Source: Gavia stellata
Taxonomy: Eukaryota > Chordata > Aves > Gaviiformes > Gaviidae
Assembly (NCBI RefSeq): GCF_030936135.1
Contig: NC_082616.1
Location: forward strand, 10,847,001 to 10,911,000
Reading direction: 5' to 3'
DNA length: 64,000 nt
The notes under the pieces were generated by a model. It was given only the letters and a program-made list of their open reading frames with translations, was not told the DNA's origin and did not search any database. This document shows positions 53,621-64,000 of the stretch, piece by piece. Position 1 is the stretch's first letter, and every line of letters begins with the position of its first letter. A program made the position numbers and the translations under genes.

Positions 53621-56600
53621 GTCAGGAAGATGTAGCGTGACGTTACCACACCTTTTGACTCCTAACAGTGACAAAACAGTCCCTACTGATGTTTTGACCT
53701 TCTCCCACCTGGTGCCAGGCAGAATCCTAGAAAAAGACCTGCCTTTTGTAAAAAGAGATGGGGTTGTAGACAAGCTATAGAGGGGAGCTGCGAGGCACAC
53801 AACAATGCAGAGTGCTCCGCATCACATCGTGGGTGCACAGAACAGAGGGCAGGGAACAGGTAAAACCCCAAACCAAACACCTCTTGTACTGTGCACCTCT
53901 TCCTTTTTGGTCCTGCGGCTTCCATCCTGCTGAATACGTATTAAGTAATGATTTTTTCTCTTATTTGCAGATACTGTTGGAGGGCTGCTTCTTCACCCTT
54001 GTTTCACGTTTATGTCTATTCAACCTCTTTCCTAACTGTTCAGCCACATTTTCGTACAAAAATGTGCGTATATCTTTAGAATCCAATCCGTATGGTGTTA
54101 TTTCTGCACATATAGTCTAAACAAAGTCTCTACTTGCAAATTCCCTTAATTATAACCATCCACTCGCATTAAAATAAGCTACAGTATTTAATGCTTACAG
54201 ACTTAAAAATCACAGCATCCTCAGGATGAGCTCACTTCTGAGTGCATGCCAAACAATGCTTACTAGCTGTATATATACTGCAAATACAGGCAGACTCTTC
54301 ACGCAAGGCTCCCCACCAAACAAGCGTGTCTCTGTGCACTGTGATCTATTAAAAAAAAAAGTAATGCAAACAATTGACGGAACAGGACTTAAGTATGAAA
54401 TGAAGCTTCAGCATAAAAGGGTAAATACAACCTTTAAGTGGACAAATCGACTCGCTGTTTCAGCAACACAGGAATTACCACACTGATCCGAAGTCAAACT
54501 AGTCTCTCAGCGATTAGTTCAAGATACTGCAGAGCAACAGGCAAACACCCCACCACAGGCTGACGCAGGTTAATTTGTCCCTCTTAGCAGGGAACACACC
54601 CTGTTCTTTAGTAGACAGGAGTAAACAGAATCTTGAAATATAATTACTGTGGAACACAGTTTGTTCCAGTCAATTATGATGACCCTGAACATTCCCAATA
54701 TCCACATTTAAGTCTTTTTCAAAAATAAATACCTTTTAAGTATCAACCACCTCTTTTGATTGTAAATTTTATTTATATATTTAAACAACATGTTTGTTTC
54801 TTTCATTGATTTTTGATTTCCTGCTATTGTATTTCATAGAGTATCTCCTACGTTTTCTAGAAGTAAAATAAAGCTTCAATCTGTCTTCCGCAGTTACTCA
54901 TCGTTTATACATTTTCAATTTTCTTCTCCTCCTCTTCTCCTCAGAGATTAAAAAGTCTTTTCCAATTGTCCTTCACCAATTAATTCTTTTTTGTCCCCAA
55001 GATAGAGATGACCAGAACTTCACTTATTATTTATACAAAATATACATGCAATACCACGTTCCCCGTAGCGTTCACAACCCCACGTGACCTAGCATCACCT
55101 TGGCTTTTTCTAACCAATGCCGCACATGCACAGAGACTCCTTTCAGCTTAACACCCAGGTTGAAGACCAGTATTGATAATGCCATCATTTTAGCACTGGG
55201 AAAAGAGCCTTAGTCACTTCACATCCCTATTAAAGTTATCCTAGCTGGACAGTACAGTGGTCATACTGGGGCCACAAACAGAGGCCCGTGTGCTCTTTAG
55301 CCTCATGAATCCACGTAACAGGAAACGACTCGCACCACCAAGGAAAGAATTATATAAATATGGAAGAGGGTTGCTAGCACTAGCAAGGCAGATAACAAGA
55401 CAGAATATATTTTTTAAAAATTGATACAATATGACAACTTTACATCAAATTCTAGTGGAACTGGACAAATTTACGATATTCAAGTAAGTTGATCTTAAAT
55501 AAGCTTGTTTTGCCATGGAACGCATCTTGAGTACATTTGTTTTTCCGGGCATGACTCACGTACTAAGCAAACATTGTCCACAATGTGTTTTTATTCCCAA
55601 AGACATTTGACTCTTTTTTTCTAAAAAAGTGTCAGAAGGACAAATATTTGAGAGCTCCTTTGGAGAAAATCTTTGTTCGATTGCCACTTTACTGGGATTT
55701 TCTTCCTGTACTCACTCACACCTTGGTTTTGAATTCTGCAGATGCTCTGTTTGCTCTCTTTCAAATGTCACTCTCTTTTCATGCCCCAAGCATTTATTTA
55801 AAGGCAATTTTTCTTAGCTGGTAAAAGGGCATTTGAAGGCATAGCAGTAGTCTAACATTTTCAGTTCCAGTCCTACGCTATGTCAATTTAATCTCATCAC
55901 TTGCCTGAAAGTCCTTTTATTCTTCTTGTTTAGGAACCTACAGACATATGGCAGTAATCATCTAGAGGCAGAAAGAAGTGACATGTGGCATGAGCTTAGA
56001 GCAAGCTAAGAAAAATTAACAAGCAAAAGGTAAGGTTTTTCACTAGAGATAACAGTGTTAAATATAGTACTAGAGTGTCCCAAATACAACAGCAGCACTT
56101 TCTGCATGGGTGCATACACTATAAATACCTGATTTTCAGGTGGCAGACTATGGTCGACTCCTGGCAAGGAATAGTATTGCTCCTCAGTTGAAATGCCAGT
56201 GCTTTCTGTAGTTTCACAGTGACGTTCACAAAAGGTAACCGATCACCATGAGCATGCGCCAGCAACAAATCAAGCAGCTCCCATTCACCTGCAAGGTCAA
56301 TACTTTGTCGATAGCAAAAAGCATCTTCTGTGCTACTTTGTAGGTGTTCATTCCCCTGGTTGCTCCTGCGCTGGTACAGCAAGAGCCAGTGACCCCACGG
56401 AACACGTGCCAGCTGGGAGACCTGCTCTTGGGGTTCACAGGCCAGCCTTTTGTTAGTGAATAGCAAAATGTAGAATGATGAAATTAAAGGAAAGGAGATT
56501 TAGTCTATATAGATATGAAGGTATTTGCTTCTTTTTCTTTAACGTAACATGTTGCAAAATGAGACTAAGGACCATCCCGCCGGCAAAGGTATATAAACGT

Positions 56601-59600
56601 TCATATACCCATACCTCTTAGACATACTTCCAGGTGCAAATCAAATGCAGAGTAATACAGACGCTGGTTTAAGTAAGAGATGGGTCCTGCTGTTTAATGC
56701 CACTACAGCATCTGCATCATGCCCTCACCTGTTTTGAAATTAACAGATAACTGGTCTTCCCATCCAGACCCCTATGAAGTCCAAGCTGCAGCTGAGAGAG
56801 AGGCTCTCATTTAAGCAACACACCTAGCCCACTAGCTGGAAAATGCTGGATGTTCTATGTTAACCCAGTAATGATGCGTCTTTGCTGAAATTTTCCTTTA
56901 CCATTCCCAGGAAATACTGAAAAATCTGTCATCTTTTAGTAAGCTTTAGTTCTAAACCTTTAAGGAACAAAACTGAAAATTAATGGTGTTAACATATAAG
57001 CGCAATAAAAACAGCAGCTGATAAAAATCCCTGTAAAAATGAAATACAGCTTATTCTTCTTGCACCTTTACATGCAGCTTGCATTTCTTCCTAAAGCTTC
57101 AGAAAAGGCCAGGAGACAGACTATTTATCAGAAAACCATCAAGCTAGAATTTCAAGTCAGGCTAAAAAGATCCCAGCTGAGCTGCTTACTTATAAATAAA
57201 AGAACCTATGAAGTATGGTATGGAGCTTGATTTCCTTAGCTTTGAACCCCAAAGCAGAGTGGTCAAACCCAGCAAACTCTAGCCACAGTTTAATTCATCT
57301 TATTTTTGAAGTTCTGCTGCAGCATCAATCACCTTCGGATTTGCTATCAGGCCTTCCTTGTGCATCAGACTATAAAATACACACATGGCCCTGCTTAAGC
57401 TGTCAGGTCATTAAAGAAAGCGCATTCAAAGCTACAGCACTATTGAGACACCCACAAAACTATACTCTTTGCATAGGCCTCTGCAGAGGAGGCAGAAAAG
57501 CAAGAGTTTGGGGCCAGCTATGCACACCAGGTGCCATGGTAGTGGACTGAAGCGGTTAAAAAAAGGTATTGGAAATTTAACAAGGTCCACGTTAAGTACA
57601 TGGGATTCCTTAAAAAAAGTTTAGCACTGGTCTGCTGTCAGATGGAGGTTAAGGCAGTTATGCTTTTGACTACAGTGACAGAAGAGTTATGGATACATAA
57701 CGCCTCACCTTACAACCAGATCTACCGTGTACAACACAGCTTTAGTGAAGTCTGTATCATTAAATACATAAAATATACAGGCTGAACTTACCAGTTAAAA
57801 TTGACTTTTTTATTTTACTAAGCAGTAAAGTCAGGGTATGGAAGGAAAATGTAAAAGAAAAACTTGTGAATCACTGGGATGGCCACTACCCAAATCTCTG
57901 GAGCTTTCGGAAGAGCTGTCATTATTTGACGTAATGTATGAAATGGCTTGAAGATCTGAAAATTTAAGCCAAATTCTCAATCAGTCAGAAGTCTGTTGCA
58001 CTATGCCACCTTACATTAGCTAAGGATTTGGCATCTCATCCCTTAAAATTTTAAACTTTTATTTGGTGATTTGGATCACCAACACAAACTGGTACCCATT
58101 CCCTATGGCTGCAGAGGGCTGGTTGGATGGAGTCACGTTCACCGGGTCCTTTTCTTACTACTGCTAATGGAAATGAGAGATTTAATTTTCACAGCTCTTT
58201 AGTCAGAAAGCATTTTCTTCCCTCCTTACTACAATGTCTTTCCATTTATTAAAACTCTTTTGGGAAGAAAAGAGAAAGTGAAAGCAGCAAGATGTATTAA
58301 GATGAATAAACAAGTAAACAAAAAAAAAAAAAATCTCTCTTTTCCAGCTATTACTAAGTAAGATTAAACTAGCTCCTGTAATCAGGCCAACCTCTTATTG
58401 AAGAAAGGACAAGTGAAGAAATGGCTGTGAGAGAAGAATTGGCCTCAAGAAAAGCATCATCATTATTCTCTTTTCACTTTAAAACCTTAAACATATTCGG
58501 TCTTAACTTGATTTCATCAAGATACTGCCTAGGCAAGTGAAAAGATTCCAAAAATAGTGTCAGCACCAAGACTACTTGCACTGCAACATATTCCCAGACA
58601 CTTTCCTCCTGATCTATCCGTTCTGACATGACATCCAGAACATCACTAAAGCTTAGTATCAGACTGTGGCATTCAGCATCTGACGTTGCAGCAATTACCG
58701 AGTTACTGCGATTGAACGTCTCTCCCTGAGTAGTCCCCACAGACTGGTACTCCACATGAGAATTTGACTTTTGAAGAGAACACCGATCTTCTACACTCTG
58801 ACACAGGATGTGTTTCCAGGTGCTGCACATTCAGCATAACTCAAAGCAGCCCTGATACGAATTTCAACCGGCACATTAAAGTTCTGGTGTTCTGCAACTT
58901 CTATTTACCTACTATTTATGTCTTCTACCTAGACAAAAATCACCCTCAGCACACCCCAGTGCTTCCTAGCTTTCTCCCCTTTTTTTGGCTCTAGTACAGT
59001 ATCTTCAAAACTTGACACCAAATGTGCTCATTGTTTTAACCACTCATTGCATTATGTGTAAGGAATACTGCCTATAAATGGTATCTTGCACTTCTTCACT
59101 ATCCTTCTGCCCTCCAGAGGATTTTGTGATTCTTGCTGACACTGCCTACCTGGGAAACCTCAGCTCTGGGAAAGGATTTTGTTTTGATTTCTCTAAGGAA
59201 AAGAATATGCAAGAAAAAAAACCCAACTCCATCAAATCAATTGCCTTACTCGTTAGTCAGGCAAACGTTCTGGGGCGCTTCATGTACAAAAGCTCTATTT
59301 CTGTTCCCTCCAGATTAAGAGCCAAAACTTCCACTATAGCATGTGTCAGCCTCAGGAGGTGCAGAGGTAGTATGACTTCATGCACACTAATGGAGTTGTT
59401 CCAAATTTGTTTGGGATTTCCAATACAAGACAGACATTCATCATTCATTCCTTCTTTACTGCATTTTTGCCATTCCTTTGTCATTCAACTGTGAAAAGCT
59501 AAATTGAAGCATATAGCACAAAGTGGACAGGTGATACAAAGTACAATATATCCTCAGGTAGGCATCAAATCCAAATTCTGCCTTGGGATGCAAGCATAAA

Positions 59601-60316
59601 GCTTCTGCAAGTACCTACAAGAGACAGAAACTGTGTCAAGATTTAACTGAGATCACAAAGTAGAAGTGTAAGGCTCAAGTTGTCTGAATTGCCAGAACCA
59701 GAAGCTGGAATGATACCTGTGCCTTCTGGAAATACACCACTTCGTATGATCCAATGTGTGGCTCCAGTCAACCGTCCTTCCCTGCTCTCACAGGCATCTC
59801 AAGACCAGGCTATTAGTCCTTCATTGTTTTCTCTTCCAAAGTTTAATCATGTTTCAAGATCATCTCTCATTCCTTGCTGTCTGACAACACTTTTAGCTTT
59901 TTAGTTGTTTTGATTCTACTAATTATTTATATCCCAAAAAGTAACATTTTTGATGCATATGCTGTTCTTGGCCAAAGGCTTTTTTACCCCTTTTTCCACC
60001 CACGTGGCCTGTGGAACCGTTTTTGTTTTGCTAAGATGTCCAAAGAAGGGACAGTTTTACCAGCATTGAAATACACAGCATCTTTCTTGCCTATATAAAA
60101 ATTAAGCCCAGCGTGCCATCTGTTCAACCTGTCACATCTAACACTTCCTGCAAAAAAGAGCTAGTTTGATCATCACCCATCTAGACTTTGATGGAGTGAT
60201 CATAGCATCCTGTCTAAAGGATAGTAACAAATTTTAGTGTCTCTTCTGTTAGCAACCATAAGGTATTTTAAACTTATTATGAGATTCGGAATTATGCAAA
60301 ATTTCCCCTATTATTC

Positions 60317-60338
60317 ATAATAATAATAAATAATAAAT
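60317..60338. repeat. (TAA)n microsatellite
   Basis: Imperfect TAA repeats (ATAATAATAATAAATAATAAA) are followed by a T-rich partial complement (TTTTATTATCATTATTA). It is a short simple repeat. Confidence 0.75.
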
Positions 60339-63300
60339 CCTTTTATTATCATTATTACTTATGTTGTAAAGAAAGTGAGGACTACACCATGGAGACAGAA
60401 GAGAAACTGAAGTAGTATTTGCAAAAGAGAACAGTAAAACATATTCTACCATTGCGAGCAAAGCCAAGTCTGAGTGCTTCTGAAAGCGTTCATGCCGCGA
60501 GCACCCTGAATGATAAGGCAGAACACCTCCAGGAAATGTGGGAAGTCTATACCAGGGGAACAGCATCAGATCTCGAATTTGGCCAGGTTTGTTCTGCTAT
60601 GTCCATACAGTACCAGTACAGCCAAGTTAGGATAATTTCTGAGAGCTAGTAAAGAGCCCACAGAGGTTTGGCTGCTGAGGAAGACAAATAAAACTATTTT
60701 TGACCTAAGATACATTTCTCTAATATAAAAAGGACTTTTCCATAGCAGAAGTTTGATGACTTCACATTCCAGAAATCAATACTTTGAAATCATTGTTTTA
60801 CGACTACACTGAGCATAAAGTTTAGTCCTTGGAAACAACCCCATGTCTACTGCAACATCAACATTCATTCACTTTTTACAATTTTTCCAAGGGTGAAGAC
60901 TGAGATGCCAGCAGCCCTTGAAGGAAACTGTCTCTTTCACACCTACAGTTGTTCATCAGACAGTCAAGCCAGATGTAAGTATGAAAGTCCAAACACTGAT
61001 CATTCCGATAAATCCAAGATGACAGGTAACAAAACAAGAAGATGTAGAAAGAATAACCGTGATTGATTTTTACCAAACAGAAGATTCACTGGTCCGTTGC
61101 ACTGCAGGGCTTGGTATCTGTAATGTACAGCAATCAGTTGTGAGCAGCTCAGAGTCAGAGGGCACCGCAGTTGCTCTCACGTAATCAGAGTATGTGGGAT
61201 TGCAGAGTCACCTGACAGTTATTTACTTTACCAGACATGAAAGGCAGAAATCTGGGTTATATATTTTAAAATTCTTTAGCACTGAATTTTCTGAAGATGT
61301 GTAGGGAAACAGCATTCCCCAGAAAGGGAATGATCTCTTCTTGACATAGTCCTGGACCATTTCCATCCTCAGCAGGCATTTTGGCTTATGATTAAATCTA
61401 TTTTATCTTCCAAAAATATAACACTGAAGAGTGGCAGGGACAAGGGGCAAGGAGACTATCTGAGACAAAAGATGGTTGTGATAAAGAGAATAAATAGGTG
61501 CTGTGACAAGAGAAGAGAAAGTGAATCTGCTTCAGGACTCGAAGCAGACGGGCACACAGGGCTGTGTTTGCTTAGAAGCATCATGCAGCAGTTTCTGACA
61601 AGAAATGAATGATAATACGTTCCACCACCAATGTTTGCAGAGAACCTTGGACAAACTTTAAAGCTCTTGGTCTTTGGGACTTCAAATAACAAGTAGAAAG
61701 AATCTCAGCTTAATATTTCAACCTTTACCCTCACAGTATGTATGACTGACCCAGAAGAGAACGGTTTTTCCATCCCTGCCTAACACACCTGTGTTCTTTT
61801 CAGAGGTTAAAAATCCAGGTGATGACCCAGACTGACCCTGCTCAGCTTACAAATGCTGAGAAGAGCCTTGCTTGCAAAAGTACAGCTTCTTTTCTTTCAA
61901 AGAAATAAAGAATTAAATAAAACACTGAGTCTTTGCTTTTGTTAGCACACTGCTGAGCTCTTCTGCCATTCTGGAACTTGACAAGAGGCTATGTATAAAG
62001 GAGGATTATGAAACAACCTCTGAACAAAGCAAAGTCATCGGCTCACCTGATCTCTGTAGGGCAAGGACCAAAACCACTAAGCACCTGCAAAATTTCACCT
62101 AAGTCCAACATGTAGGTGTTACTGAGACTGTCAGAGCCTAGATCCTATGTTGCCCAACTCCACGGATTTATGAAGTGCACTCGACACTGATGCTTCCACC
62201 AGTAGACATGTACAACCCCGAAGCCTGATGCTGCCAAGCTGTTCAGCAGCTGAGCTGCTCTTTACTCCAGCAAGACTCTCAGGTATGCACTGCTCACCTA
62301 CAGGATCCAACGCACACCATCAGCTCACTTTATATATTGGAGATTACCAAAATGAGACTTCCAGCACAGGCTAGCTGTATACATTTACGTAGCTCTGAGT
62401 TTAAGGAACCCACTCAGGAAGCAGCAGAGGTATTTTCAAATCCCCACAGTGCCAGAGTCAAACCCAAGTCTTGTTTGCACCAGGAGAAACCCCTAAACTC
62501 TGTACCATTGGATGTTTGCCCTCCAGAGAGTTAATATCTGTACCACTGCTGATAATTGTCTTCAAGAGGATGCCTATAGCATACCTCTCCCCTCTGCATC
62601 CTCTGATGGATGGATTCTCCTCTCAGTTTTCTAGTTTTTGCTAATCCCATGCCTAAACAGGTTATTCACCACAGAAGTTTAAGTGTTACTCCAGGTACGT
62701 AACAGAGCTGAAAATTCCCGTTTGAGCAAGCCCTGATGTGGGCATTTCACGATGACCAGTCTCCCGCTGCCTGGGGTTTCAAACTGAGGCCTGTCGCCTG
62801 AGATCAGCCCAGAACCTGCCGTGGGTAACACAGGACCGTGCAGAGAGGGATGATCTATACACTTCAGCTGAAGTCCAACCCCTAAAAGCTTTAAAGTGTA
62901 AGACCAGTAGTTTGATAAGGAAGCAGAATAAAGTGAGCTATACACATACTTCGCAGCATAAACTGCTGCTAAATTAGGTTTGTAAAACATCTCATGGGGA
63001 AAAGGGGAGTATTGTTGTGAAAAGCATAATTTTTAAGTCTCTCATTTTATTTTTGAGTTTGTTTTTTTAAAAATTATGCTTATCAATCATGTAAGATTGC
63101 AGGGGGTACAAACAAGTGATAACACAAATAATCCACTGAAAATTAATTCTGTATGTTGGCTCTGCAGTTTTAAGGTAAAATCATCAATCACCAGCCCAGG
63201 ACCACAGCATCTATTTCATGCATGAAGCAGCACTTTATCACAGCAAATTTAGCTGTGTCTTATTAAACTGACTGCAGTCTCTGGCCAGCTAGTAGAACCT

Positions 63301-64000
63301 GAATAGGTTTTCACATTATATTCCTCAGAGCTCAAAGTAAATCAAAAAGGCTCAGCTTCATCTATCTACATGATTTTTAGAAAACAACTTAACCATTTCA
63401 ACTAGTGAACTACTTGGCAAGCATGCGGTTAGTCTGAGGACTAAAAGTTCAAGGAATATCACTCCTCAGCCCCAATGGCTCTGGCATAACAATCATATTA
63501 AAGATTAAAAAATTAATTTAGTCTCTATGCAGTCAAGGAGGTTTTGTTTATTCATTTTTTGGTTTGGGTTGGAGTATTTTTGGAGTGTCAGTGAATTAGT
63601 CTATACAAAGAGAAAAGTATGGAATCACAGATAGGCAATGTGGCTACATCCTGTTCCTCTAGAAATCAATGGCAATATTTCTACAAGAGGATCAAACTGT
63701 GTATGATCAATTTCTCATTCAAATTCATTTCTTACCACCAAAAATGAAATTAAAGCAATTTCAGCATTTTGCAAATTCCTCTGGCCCTTCCTCACGTGGT
63801 TCACTAGCCATTCTTTTCTGGAGGAAAAGAAATTTTCTCCTCTGTTCATGTTCTAAAGGTTGTATTACGTGTGGTCAACTGTGCCAAGGTTTTATTCTAA
63901 CCCCACCTGTTTCCTTCACTACATACATACTGATTTTTCATAATTTAACTACTGTAGGAAGCAAAGATTTAGGGAAAGAGTTGACTACTAAGTATGAAAC

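Overview
The window looks like a piece of a bird nuclear chromosome. It is about 40% GC, has no operons, and carries very few interspersed repeats. The one well-preserved transposon is a 5'-truncated CR1 LINE ending in the (ATTCTGTG)n octamer typical of sauropsid CR1. Several very old, degraded repeats of types known from turtles, crocodilians and birds are also present.

The only gene I can demonstrate is the 3' end of CCDC85A (coiled-coil domain containing 85A), on the minus strand. Three coding exons with consensus splice sites join in frame: 25816-25892 (77 bp), 16234-16353 (120 bp) and 9011-9100 (90 bp including TAA). They encode the C-terminal 94 or so residues: a coiled-coil segment, a Ser/Gln-rich linker, and the conserved C-terminal block ending GNQYKGPM. 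The 3'UTR probably runs from 9010 to about 7075. The large 5' coding exon of this gene is not here and must lie beyond 64000, so everything from 25893 to 64000 is one partial intron.

Layout: 1-6528 is sequence downstream of the gene without recognisable genes. 6529-6840 is a small CpG-rich block. 7075-9100 is the terminal exon. 9101-16233 and 16354-25815 are introns of 7.1 and 9.5 kb. 25893-64000 is the large intron, with the CR1 at 28008-28380, CR1 relics at 31690 and 36885, a cluster of ancient palindromic repeat relics at 49.8-52.2 kb, and short simple-sequence tracts.

Most open reading frames of 60-200 codons here are what chance gives in 64 kb of vertebrate sequence. I found no tRNA, rRNA, CRISPR, viral insertion or unusual gene system. 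The points most worth checking are the lineage-specific start of the 120-bp CCDC85A exon, the CpG-rich block just past the gene, the ancient repeat relics, and a few possible regulatory elements in the big intron.
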